From Paenibacillus sp. R14(2021) (lineage in GTDB: Bacteria > Bacillota > Bacilli > Paenibacillales > Paenibacillaceae), in the NCBI RefSeq assembly GCF_019431355.1, contig NZ_CP080269.1, positions 2,480,001 to 2,544,000 on the forward strand: DNA of 64,000 bases, read 5' to 3'. The first letter of the stretch is position 1, and each line of letters starts with the position of its first letter. This document shows, one piece after another, positions 32,234-39,233 of the stretch. The notes beneath the pieces were generated by a model that did not search any database, was not told the origin of the DNA, and saw nothing but the letters and a program-made list of their open reading frames with translations. A program made the position numbers and the translations under genes.

Positions 32234-33703
32234 TTAGCCGACGTGCATCATCATTTCGGGCTGGCTGCCCTCTTCGCCTTCTACCTTCGCAGGCTTGCGA
32301 AGCATGAGACCCAGAACAGCTCCGAAAACGGCGATGAATGTGAGCACAAGGAACGTATCCCCGAACGACAACGACCATGCATCCAATGGATTTTTGTGCG
32401 TGGGCGAGTACAAAGTCATCCGTTTGGCAAGAATCGTGGACAACCCTGCTACCGCGAAAGATGTCATGACCTGCTGCGCGGCATTCGTCAGCGACGTTAC
32501 GCGGCTGACGAGATCGCGCGGCGCAGCCTGCATTAAATGCGTGTTGAGCGGCATCATGGACAATCCCATTCCTGCGCCGAGCAGCGCCAGCGGGCCCATA
32601 ATCATAGTCGTCGTGCTAGATTCCGCATTAACATGAGACAAGATGAATGCAGCCAGCGTAACGAGCAGCAGTCCGATGAAGACTAGCGGCCTTGCACCGA
32701 TTTTATCGAAAAGCTTACCGCCGATTGGCATGAAGACCGCTGCTGCGATTGCTTGCGGCAGCATGATGAGACCCGTCTCGAACGCGGATTTGCCATGCGC
32801 GTTCTGCAGGAACACCGGAACGAGGAACATCGTGCCAAACAGCGCGATTTGCGAAATCCACTGTACGATAATGCCGCGCGTGAAATCCGAAGAGCGGAAT
32901 ACGCGAAGCTCCAGCAGCGGCTCCTGGCGTGACAGCTCGGCAATGACGAACAGAATCAATGCGACCGCGCCTACAACGATACCGGTAATCGTCTTCGCCG
33001 ATCCCCAGCCGTTCGAGCCTTCGCTTACGCCGTAGGATAGACCCGCGAATGCGATTGGAGCGAGAATAAAGCCAAGTCGATCCAGTGCTGCAACGGCTTT
33101 GCGCTCAATGCGCGGAAGCGTGCGGATACCGAGGATTATGCCGACGATACCAATTGGAATATTGATGAGGAAGAGCCATTTCCAAGTGACGTAGTCGATC
33201 AACCAGCCAGCAAGTACAGGACCAAGTGCGGGAGCAAGCAGGATCGGAATCCCCATCATCCCCATGACCTGGCCGACTTTCTCTGGCGGGCTGAGGCGAT
33301 ACGTGAAGGCCATTGCGATCGGAAGCACCATGCCTCCGCCGAGACCTTGAATAATCCGGAAGACAATGAGCATTTCAATCGAACTCGCGAAAGCGCAAAG
33401 AAGCGAACCCAGCGTAAACAGAAACACCGAAATCAGAAAAACCTGCTTTGCGCCGAAACGATCCGACAGCCAGCCAGCAAGCGGAATTGCAGCCGCTTGT
33501 GCCAGCGCATAGCCCGTAACCGTCCAACCTACGACTTTAAAGCTGGAATGGAACTCTTCAATTAGACCTGGAATAGCCACGTTGACCGCCGTACCGTCCA
33601 GCACGACCATGAAAATACCGATAATGATGGCCGCAAGCGGAGCTAAAATTTTCTTAATCGAAAATTCCTCGCTGCTCACAGCAGATGTTGCTTGTGCAGA
33701 CAT
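32234..33703 (-). CDS. EmrB/QacA-type (DHA2, 14-helix) MFS exporter
   Basis: A 489-residue drug:proton antiporter-like protein with about fourteen membrane helices. The motifs of the DHA2 family are clear: motif D1 near LDGTAVNVAIPGL, motif A GWLSDRFGAKQVF, motif B RIIQGLGGGMVLP, and motif C LLAPALGPVLAGWLIDYVTWKW. It probably expels a toxic organic compound. It is divergent from a TetR-family gene, with a palindromic operator between, the classic set-up for a drug-inducible pump. GGAGG lies before the ATG. A TTGACA, 17-base spacer, TAAGCT promoter (minus strand) lies just before the operator. Confidence 0.9.
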   Translation of the reverse strand: MSAQATSAVSSEEFSIKKILAPLAAIIIGIFMVVLDGTAVNVAIPGLIEEFHSSFKVVGWTVTGYALAQAAAIPLAGWLSDRFGAKQVFLISVFLFTLGSLLCAFASSIEMLIVFRIIQGLGGGMVLPIAMAFTYRLSPPEKVGQVMGMMGIPILLAPALGPVLAGWLIDYVTWKWLFLINIPIGIVGIILGIRTLPRIERKAVAALDRLGFILAPIAFAGLSYGVSEGSNGWGSAKTITGIVVGAVALILFVIAELSRQEPLLELRVFRSSDFTRGIIVQWISQIALFGTMFLVPVFLQNAHGKSAFETGLIMLPQAIAAAVFMPIGGKLFDKIGARPLVFIGLLLVTLAAFILSHVNAESSTTTMIMGPLALLGAGMGLSMMPLNTHLMQAAPRDLVSRVTSLTNAAQQVMTSFAVAGLSTILAKRMTLYSPTHKNPLDAWSLSFGDTFLVLTFIAVFGAVLGLMLRKPAKVEGEEGSQPEMMMHVG

Positions 33704-33828
33704 GTATTCCCTCCTACTCCATAATTCCCGTGTCGGAACAAGGCCTGTTAAACCTTACATTGACCCTCAGTCATACCAGAGCGTACAATGAAGGCATCGC
33801 AAGCTTGCCGGACCGAACGGTTTTTTAT

Positions 33829-33848
33829 AAATGGACAATTGTCCGTTT
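33829..33848. promoter_or_regulatory. Palindromic operator between the exporter and tetR genes
   Basis: AAATGGACAATTGTCCGTTT, a near-perfect 20-base palindrome with a perfect GGACAATTGTCC core. It overlaps TATAAA (33826-33831), the likely -10 of the tetR promoter, and lies just downstream of the predicted exporter start, so a bound repressor would shut both genes. Confidence 0.65.
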
Positions 33849-33936
33849 CATACTTTAAAGCTTACCTAACAACGCCCTCGTTGTCAATGAAAGACAATGT
33901 GAATTTTTGCAATATTATTTAGGAGGTTATTGGCTC

Positions 33937-34542
33937 ATGCAGCAGCGCAGCGAACGCAAAGACGCCGCCAGACACCGTGAACTCATCTTAGATACGGCTT
34001 CCCAGTTGTTTCATGAACATGGCGTAGAAAGCGTCAGCATGCACCAAATCGCCAAATCCGCCGGCGTGGGACAGGGCACGTTATACAGGCGCTATTCCTC
34101 CAAAGCCGAGCTATGCTTGGAATTGCTCATGGACAGCTTTCGCCGATTCTCAACCTCTATTGAGGTCTATCTGACCCAAACAGCCGAAGCCCCCGTGAGG
34201 GAACGAATTGAAGGCTTCCTCAATAGATGGGTCGAATATACCGACCAAGATATCGAATGGTTGAACGCGATCAAGCCGCGGGAATTATGTACAGAAGATG
34301 ATATGAGCGTTTATGACTCGGAGCCCTTCGTCTTTGTAACCAGCACGTTCAAGCACCTCTTGGACGAGGCGGTTCAGAGCGGCGTCTCGCGGCCGTTCAA
34401 TACCGAATTTGCTGCTTTTACGATGGTATCGTCCAGTCCCAGCACGTACTTCTACTTCACGAAGGAGCGCGGACTGACGCTCGAAGAACTTCAGAAGCAG
34501 TATGTCGATTATTACTCAAGACTATTCTTCATCGATAAATAA
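33937..34542 (+). CDS. TetR/AcrR-family repressor
   Basis: A 201-residue regulator with an N-terminal helix-turn-helix domain (about 10-55) reading ILDTASQLFHEHGVESVSMH, then SAGVGQGTLYRRYSSKAEL, the typical TetR recognition helix. The C-terminal ligand domain is helical and not similar to any I know well enough to name a ligand. The start MQQRSERKDAARH has AGGAGG 10 bases ahead; ten further upstream codons were rejected. Its divergent position and the palindrome at 33829-33848 indicate that it represses the exporter and itself. An intrinsic terminator follows. Confidence 0.88.
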   Translation: MQQRSERKDAARHRELILDTASQLFHEHGVESVSMHQIAKSAGVGQGTLYRRYSSKAELCLELLMDSFRRFSTSIEVYLTQTAEAPVRERIEGFLNRWVEYTDQDIEWLNAIKPRELCTEDDMSVYDSEPFVFVTSTFKHLLDEAVQSGVSRPFNTEFAAFTMVSSSPSTYFYFTKERGLTLEELQKQYVDYYSRLFFIDK

Positions 34543-34568
34543 ACTGAATTCGCTCGCAAACGACAAGT

Positions 34569-34614
34569 GGACGCTTCAAGCGTGTCAGCCTAACGGCTGC
34601 CTGCAGAAGCGTCC
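34569..34614 (+). terminator. Probable terminator of the tetR gene
   Basis: GGACGCTTC / GAAGCGTCC outer stem with an inner CAGCC/GGCTG hairpin, followed by TCCTTTATT. The T-run is interrupted. The remaining bases to 34775 show nothing recognisable. Confidence 0.6.
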
Positions 34615-34775
34615 TCCTTTATTCCGCTGCATACTACGGTATCACGAGGTCATCCTTAGCCTAGCCGTTTAGATGCATCGGAAGAAGCGAGGCCAATCGT
34701 CAAAAAACCTTCTTGCATCGGTTCCGACGAGCGGAAACGGTGCCAGAAGGCAGAGCAAGGTATGCAGTGAAGTGG

Positions 34776-34997
34776 TCAAATTTTTAATTCCCCAAGCTTT
34801 ATAAGCTCGACAACCGCTTGTGAACGACCTTTTACGTTTAATTTCTGCATAACATTAGAAATATGGTTCCGAACGGTCTTCTCACTGATGAACAGCTGCT
34901 GCGCTATATCACGCGTTGTTTTGTCCTGTACCAGCAGTTCGAATACCTCGCGTTCACGATGAGTTAATAAGAACTTGCTCTTCTGGTCGCTACCCAT
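34776..34997 (-). CDS. gerE: GerE, late mother-cell sporulation regulator
   Basis: A 73-residue LuxR/GerE-type DNA-binding protein, almost the same length and sequence as GerE of Bacillus subtilis (74 residues). LLTHREREVFELLVQDKTT, then IAQQLFISEKTVRNHISNVM and VKGRSQAVVELIKLGEL form the four-helix domain. GerE acts with sigma-K in the mother cell to switch spore coat and crust genes on or off. AAGGAGGGG precedes the ATG, and a sigma-K-type promoter lies 67 bases upstream. Its presence proves an endospore-forming host and makes spore roles for nearby surface genes more likely. Confidence 0.95.
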   Translation of the reverse strand: MGSDQKSKFLLTHREREVFELLVQDKTTRDIAQQLFISEKTVRNHISNVMQKLNVKGRSQAVVELIKLGELKI

Positions 34998-35063
34998 TGA
35001 TGTTTGTCACCCCTCCTTGCTCGGGTTTTTATGGTTTAACAAGGTTAAGGGATACAGTCAACT

Positions 35064-35092
35064 TATCATATGAAGGGGCGAATGCAGTGGTG
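35064..35092 (-). promoter_or_regulatory. Sigma-K-type promoter of gerE
   Basis: On the minus strand CACC, a 16-base spacer and CATATGATA match the sigma-K consensus (mACm, N16, CATAnnnTA) at every defined position. In Bacillus subtilis gerE is transcribed by sigma-K, which agrees. Predicted leader is about 60 bases. Confidence 0.65.
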
Positions 35093-35184
35093 CGGTTATC
35101 CGTAAAAATGGGCGGGAATCCTCATGTTCGCTCTGCATATCTTCACCGGGACGCTCTTGGGCAAACATGCTGCTGCAGCATACG

Positions 35185-35231
35185 AAAGGGACGCCGACTC
35201 GTCATTTGCGATGACGAGTCGGCGTCCCTTT
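35185..35231 (-). terminator. Terminator hairpin of the PhyH gene
   Basis: A perfect 21-base inverted repeat, AAAGGGACGCCGACTCGTCAT and its complement, with a 5-base loop, 57 bases after the dioxygenase stop. No long T-run beyond the stem end CCCTTT, but the stem is very stable. Confidence 0.75.
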
Positions 35232-35287
35232 GTAAGAGCATATATGGAATCTTATCGTCTTCATTAACAATGTTCAGCCTGTACCAG

Positions 35288-36202
35288 CTACCGCCGCCAA
35301 TACGCTTCATGCGGGTAGCGGTACTGCTCCGGCCGCTTCGGAGAACAGATCGCGAATCCGCCTTCGGGCTTGTATGCGAACGGCGTCTCATCCTTCGCGT
35401 ACTCCGCAGCTTGGCGGCGCACGATGCAGTCCAGCAGCATATGCTGCTTCAGCGCCAGGTACTCCAGCGTATGCGGACCGAAGCCCGCTTCGATCTCGCC
35501 GGGACGAAATTCGAAGTAAATCGTACGGCGCAATGGATTGCCGTCGCCCGTTGGGGAACCGTGAAGTACCTCGATATCATGGAAGATGACATCGCCGGGC
35601 TGCATCGGCACCGGAATTGCATCTTCCGTCATGAAGCCCGGCTGTGCGCAGCGTGAATCAGCCGCTGCCTTCGTCCATTTGTTGCTGCCCGGAATCACCC
35701 ATAAGCAGGTTTGCAAATCGGCCTCGTCGAGATAGAAATCCACGTTGAAGATTGGACGCGGATCCGTGCAGCCGGCAGGCACGGCCGCATCGCGGTGCCA
35801 TGGAACGATCACGCCTTCGTTCGGCGCCTTCAGCACCATGGAATCCCACGTCGGGATAAAGTTCCGGCCCTGCAGAATCTGTACGGAACGCAGGATAAAC
35901 GGATGGGCGAGCATAACCTTCATTGAATCGCTTTTATCTATGACGTATTCAACCCGCCGCAGCACCGATTGGCCTGATTTCACACCAATGCCGTACATAT
36001 AATCCGGATCGTCAGCCACGCCTGCCGCTCCTTGCTCGTACAGTCGCTGCATGTCCGCTTGCACCTGCTTCAACTCTTCGCCGACCAACACATTCCGTAT
36101 GACCAAGAAGCCGTTATCTCTGAAAAACTGCGCCTGTTCTTCGGTTATGCTTGCCTGTAGTCGCGCATCGATAATCGGTAAATTCACATCGGTCAGCCCC
36201 AT
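35288..36202 (-). CDS. Phytanoyl-CoA dioxygenase (PhyH) family protein
   Basis: A 304-residue Fe(II)/2-oxoglutarate dioxygenase. The iron-binding facial triad is visible as H and D in PWHRDAAVPAG and the distal His in IFHDIEVLHGSPTGDG, with the oxoglutarate-binding Arg in PLRRTIYFEFRPGE. DNGFLVIRNVLVGEELKQV is the usual N-terminal segment. Bacterial PhyH proteins hydroxylate varied small molecules; the substrate here is unknown. The start MGLTDVNLP was preferred because GGGAG is 9 bases ahead; longer frames run into the promoter. A 14-base palindrome, 36237-36250, lies just upstream. The gene stands alone between terminators. Confidence 0.82.
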   Translation of the reverse strand: MGLTDVNLPIIDARLQASITEEQAQFFRDNGFLVIRNVLVGEELKQVQADMQRLYEQGAAGVADDPDYMYGIGVKSGQSVLRRVEYVIDKSDSMKVMLAHPFILRSVQILQGRNFIPTWDSMVLKAPNEGVIVPWHRDAAVPAGCTDPRPIFNVDFYLDEADLQTCLWVIPGSNKWTKAAADSRCAQPGFMTEDAIPVPMQPGDVIFHDIEVLHGSPTGDGNPLRRTIYFEFRPGEIEAGFGPHTLEYLALKQHMLLDCIVRRQAAEYAKDETPFAYKPEGGFAICSPKRPEQYRYPHEAYWRR

Positions 36203-36236
36203 CCGCAATCGCTCCCATTCCGATTTAGAATGCTTC

Positions 36237-36250
36237 ATACTTGTAAGTAT
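36237..36250. promoter_or_regulatory. Palindrome upstream of the PhyH gene
   Basis: ATACTTGTAAGTAT has complementary 6-base arms around GT and overlaps TATACT on the coding strand, a possible -10. Placement suits an operator, but no regulator gene is adjacent. Confidence 0.3.
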
Positions 36251-36287
36251 AAGTGACCGGCCAAACGAAGTATGTCGCTTTAGTAAC

Positions 36288-36329
36288 AAAAAAACAGTCG
36301 ATCCGCGGCTGGGCCGTGAATCAACTGTT
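36288..36329 (-). terminator. Intrinsic terminator of the YhcN-like lipoprotein gene
   Basis: Minus strand AACAGTTGAT..CGGC / GCCG..ATCGACTGTT stem with a 3-base loop followed by TTTTTTT. Confidence 0.85.
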
Positions 36330-36362
36330 CGGATCTGGCTTATAGTAAGGATGATGATGCCA

Positions 36363-37505
36363 TTATTTCAGCTGGACTCGATGGGGAAAGATCCGGTCGA
36401 CCATGGCGTTGAATTCCGCAATGAAGCCCTGAATCGGATGGCCAAGCCTCACATCGTTCATGTATGCCGTCATCCGATTAACAAAGTCCGGATTCGACGA
36501 TACATAGACTTCTTTGATTTGCGGTGACATGCGCTTCACTTCCTGCGCGATTCGATCTTTAAGGGACCCCGGTGCCGCGTTACTCATCTCCGTGCTGTTC
36601 TCGCTGTACGTTGACATGCCTCTTGACATCGGCAGCTCACGGTTCATCGCACTGTTCATGCTGGTACCGTAATTCTGGCCATTGTTCGTGCTGCCATACA
36701 TTCCGTTATTCGTACCGTTCATCGTTTGCGGTAAAGAACGGCCGACCATCGGGCTGTTTCCCGTCACACGGTTCACATCCCTTTCACCAGTGCGCATCAC
36801 GTTGCCGACATCGTTAACGCCGTTTCGCATCATGCGGTTTACGTCGCTTACACCGTTTCGTGTCATACGGTTCACATCGTTCACGCCAGTTCGTGTCATG
36901 CGGTTCACATCGTTCACGCCGTTGCCGATCACTCGGTTCACATCGTTCACGCCGTTTGCGATCACCCGGCCCATGTCGTTCATACCCTTCGACAGCATGC
37001 GTCCGACGCTTGGCACATTGGTCGATATGGAGCTTGCACGCGGACCTGTATGCATATTCGACATATAAGGCCGCATGTAAGCCTGCTGCGACCGGCTAAG
37101 CGGCGTTGGCGCAGTCAAGCTCATCGATTTAGGTCCCTTTGCATCTGCCCGGTCCTTCAAGGAAACGGCCACGTAAGCATTATCGTCGGTCAGCATGACA
37201 TAAGCTTTGTTCACTTCCGGCATACGTTCAATACGTTCGGCAATGGCGCTGCTCATTTCCAGCCGATAATTTTTGTGGAGACCGACCAAATTATTGCTGT
37301 TCAGCCGGTGTCCATCCACGCGGTTCATTTCGTTCATCTGATCATTGGCAAAACGGGTATTCAAAATCCGGTTGCCGTTCATGTCGTATTCCACGCTGTT
37401 GCCACGAATATTTCGGTTGCCAAGCTCGCCGTGATTGCTGCTACAACCTGCCAGCACCGTCGATATCATCGCTCCCGCTGCCAGCATCGCCCACTTCCGC
37501 TGCAT
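36363..37505 (-). CDS. YhcN/YlaJ-type sporulation lipoprotein with tandem-repeat insert
   Basis: A 380-residue lipoprotein: signal MQRKWAMLAAGAMISTVLAG with the lipid-receiving Cys at 21 (LAGC). Residues about 80-120 (SSAIAERIERMPEVNKAYVM, DDNAYVAVSLKD) and the last 75 residues (LKDRIAQEVKRMSPQIKEV, FVNRMTAYMNDVRLGHP) both look like pieces of the YhcN/YlaJ domain found in spore-associated lipoproteins. Between them lie seven tandem 11-residue repeats of the type NGVNDVNRMTR and an Asn/Met/Gly-rich linker. The start was set at MQRKW because GGAGG stands 8 bases ahead; the longest frame adds 52 unlikely residues. A possible sigma-G promoter precedes it. Location at the spore membrane is by family analogy. 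Confidence 0.8.
   Translation of the reverse strand: MQRKWAMLAAGAMISTVLAGCSSNHGELGNRNIRGNSVEYDMNGNRILNTRFANDQMNEMNRVDGHRLNSNNLVGLHKNYRLEMSSAIAERIERMPEVNKAYVMLTDDNAYVAVSLKDRADAKGPKSMSLTAPTPLSRSQQAYMRPYMSNMHTGPRASSISTNVPSVGRMLSKGMNDMGRVIANGVNDVNRVIGNGVNDVNRMTRTGVNDVNRMTRNGVSDVNRMMRNGVNDVGNVMRTGERDVNRVTGNSPMVGRSLPQTMNGTNNGMYGSTNNGQNYGTSMNSAMNRELPMSRGMSTYSENSTEMSNAAPGSLKDRIAQEVKRMSPQIKEVYVSSNPDFVNRMTAYMNDVRLGHPIQGFIAEFNAMVDRIFPHRVQLK
36759..36989 (-). repeat. Seven 33-base tandem repeats inside the YhcN-like gene
   Basis: Consecutive 33-base units encode 11 residues each: KGMNDMGRVIA, NGVNDVNRVIG, NGVNDVNRMTR, TGVNDVNRMTR, NGVSDVNRMMR, NGVNDVGNVMR, TGERDVNRVTG. The middle units are nearly identical in DNA, and outer ones have drifted, the usual picture of slippage-driven growth of an array. 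Confidence 0.9.
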
Positions 37506-37555
37506 CGTCTCATCCTCCGTTTCATCATCTGAACCGTACTGATGCGGCCCGATAA

Positions 37556-37585
37556 TAGCGTTAGCCGAACGGGGGAGAGCTATGC
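37556..37585 (-). promoter_or_regulatory. Tentative sigma-G-like promoter of the YhcN-like gene
   Basis: Minus strand GCATA, an 18-base spacer and AACGCTA. The -35 and spacing fit the sigma-G pattern (GnATR, N18, CATnnTA); the -10 misses two bases. The predicted start is about 44 bases before the ATG. Confidence 0.3.
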
Positions 37586-37775
37586 TTGGCAACTTTTTAG
37601 CTATTGAGCCATTTGGGCTCCTTGCTTCGATCTCCGATCCACGCTGATTCTGCAGCTGCACGCCACCACAACGACTACAGAAGTATCGCCATCGAAAGTG
37701 AACGATCTCAACGAGGGAACGATCGAAAACTGCTTTACAGAAGCGTCCCCAACACTTATGCTAAACCAAGCTACA

Positions 37776-37806
37776 GTCATATTTTTCCTATTTCTGTACA
37801 TATTCT
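37776..37806 (+). promoter_or_regulatory. Sigma-E-like promoter of the RCC1-repeat gene
   Basis: GTCATATT (perfect sigma-E -35), a 15-base spacer and CATATTCT (five of eight against CATACAAT). The start would fall near 37813, very close to the ribosome site GGAG at 37820-37823. The -10 also fits the sigma-K form CATAnnnTA, though without a matching -35. Confidence 0.5.
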
Positions 37807-37829
37807 AGTCAAACATCAGGAGTGAACTT

Positions 37830-39008
37830 ATGCGAACGATCAAAAGAACAGGTCTGCTTGTACTAATGCTTATCTTCGCAACATCCCTATTGGCAAATCT
37901 ATTATATGCAGAGGCGGTAAACCCCGTTAAGAAAATGATTGCCGGAGGCGGTCGTAGTCTTATTCTGCTGCAGGACGGCACGCTCGTGATAAGAGGCGGA
38001 GGATTTCTTGAGCATTACGATAAACATGGCTTTGGCGTGCTTAGTAACGGGAATAGCAACTGGAAGGATATAACGGCTTCGGGAAGTGCGATATATGGCA
38101 TAAAAAATGACGGGACGATGTGGGCATCAGGATTTAACGATGTCGGGCAATTAGGAACTGGCGATACGGATACGGGCCAAAAAATGAGACAAATCGGGAA
38201 GAACAAGAAATGGAAAATAGTAACGAGCGAATATGCCCATGCGGCGGCAATTGCCGAAGACGGCTCCTTATGGACATGGGGGCTGAACGGTGGAGGTCAG
38301 ATTGGCGACGGCACGTTAACGAACAGACATGTCCCGACGAGGGTAGGTACTGCTACAGATTGGATAGAAGTATATACCGGAACCTGGAATACCGTAGCTG
38401 TGAAGCGCGATGGAAGCGTATGGGCCTGGGGGAATACTTGGGCCAGCATAATAAATGCAGAATATGCTACAAAGGGTAAAAAGGCTGTAACGAAGCCGCT
38501 CAAAATAGTGGATAAACTGAATTACAAAAAAATGTCCATCGGCTCGCAAGATACCATGTTCATCAAGAAAGACGGCACTTTGTGGGGCTGGGGATACGAT
38601 TATAAGCGCAGCGCCTATAATCTTACTAGAATAAGCAATGAGAAATGGAAGGACGTTGCAGTCGGATCTTCGGAATTCGGAAGACCTAGCTATGCGATCA
38701 AGGAAGACGGCACATTATGGACCATTACAAAGCAAAGCATGGAAAAAAAGCAAGCAGGTGTTACTCGTAGCGTGCTTTCTGGGGTACAAATCAAAAGCAT
38801 CTCTACGGATCATGATTGGAAGGCGCTTGCAGAGCAGCCGGATAGCAGCAATAATATGATCTTTATGAAACAAAATGGAAAGCTTTACGGCCTAGGTTTT
38901 AATAGTAGTGGGGAATTGGATGAACCAAGAGCAAATAAACCGTTTAAAGAGCTTTCTGTAATCGGAGAACTGACTGCCATTAATAACTATTACATTCAAA
39001 GCAAGTAA
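37830..39008 (+). CDS. Secreted RCC1-repeat beta-propeller protein
   Basis: A 392-residue exported protein. The N-terminus RTIKRTGLLVLMLIFATSLL with a cleavage site around YAEA/VNP is a signal peptide. The mature part carries RCC1-type blades, each with a kDGTlwawG core: NDGTMWASGFNDVGQLGTGD, EDGSLWTWGLNGGGQIGDG, RDGSVWAWGN, KDGTLWGWGYD, EDGTLWTI and a last QNGKLYGLGFNSSGEL, giving about seven blades. RCC1 propellers bind proteins or, in some bacteria, cell-wall and host factors. GGAG stands 8 bases ahead of the ATG. A sigma-E-like promoter and sporulation neighbours suggest expression in the mother cell. Bases are more AT-rich than in the surrounding genes, a hint of transfer. Confidence 0.8.
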   Translation: MRTIKRTGLLVLMLIFATSLLANLLYAEAVNPVKKMIAGGGRSLILLQDGTLVIRGGGFLEHYDKHGFGVLSNGNSNWKDITASGSAIYGIKNDGTMWASGFNDVGQLGTGDTDTGQKMRQIGKNKKWKIVTSEYAHAAAIAEDGSLWTWGLNGGGQIGDGTLTNRHVPTRVGTATDWIEVYTGTWNTVAVKRDGSVWAWGNTWASIINAEYATKGKKAVTKPLKIVDKLNYKKMSIGSQDTMFIKKDGTLWGWGYDYKRSAYNLTRISNEKWKDVAVGSSEFGRPSYAIKEDGTLWTITKQSMEKKQAGVTRSVLSGVQIKSISTDHDWKALAEQPDSSNNMIFMKQNGKLYGLGFNSSGELDEPRANKPFKELSVIGELTAINNYYIQSK

Positions 39009-39058
39009 ATCGGATTGTTCGGATGATGCCGATCCGATATGGCAGCAGGACGTATCGT

Positions 39059-39084
39059 AAGCCCGGCATGATATTGCCGGGCTT
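39059..39084 (+). terminator. Intrinsic terminator of the RCC1-repeat gene
   Basis: AAGCCCGGC / GCCGGGCTT, perfect 9-base stem, loop of 8, followed by TATTTGTTGTTC. The next 150 bases to the ger operon show no further clear element. Confidence 0.85.
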
Positions 39085-39233
39085 TATTTGTTGTTCTTCC
39101 TGGATGCTGAGCGCGGAATACTCGCGAACCAGCAGTTCGCTTAACCAACAATGTTTACCGGGGACATCTTTGGATAAAACGGATGATTTTGGATAAGGTA
39201 TTAACATTACTTTAGCCAAAGGAGCGCATTTCA

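Larger units (their letters stand above)
37506..37829. other. Divergent intergenic region with sporulation-type promoters, 324 bases
   Basis: Separates the YhcN-like gene (minus) from the RCC1-like gene (plus). It holds a sigma-E-like promoter on the plus strand and a weaker sigma-G-like promoter on the minus strand (separate entries). A 66-codon minus-strand frame (37601-37801) has only a weak ribosome site and was not accepted. Confidence 0.6.

Noticed and set aside
37601-37801. 66-codon minus-strand frame between the YhcN-like and RCC1-like genes
   Set aside because: Contains a suggestive stretch (ISVGDASVKQFSIVPS) that vaguely recalls small GerP-type spore proteins, but the ribosome site is weak and I could not establish homology. 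A protein search with this frame would settle it.
39121-39233. Sigma-G promoter for ger operon 1
   Set aside because: Several GGATA or GGATG boxes could serve as -35, but none has an acceptable CATnnTA at 18 bases; no call made although sigma-G control is expected.
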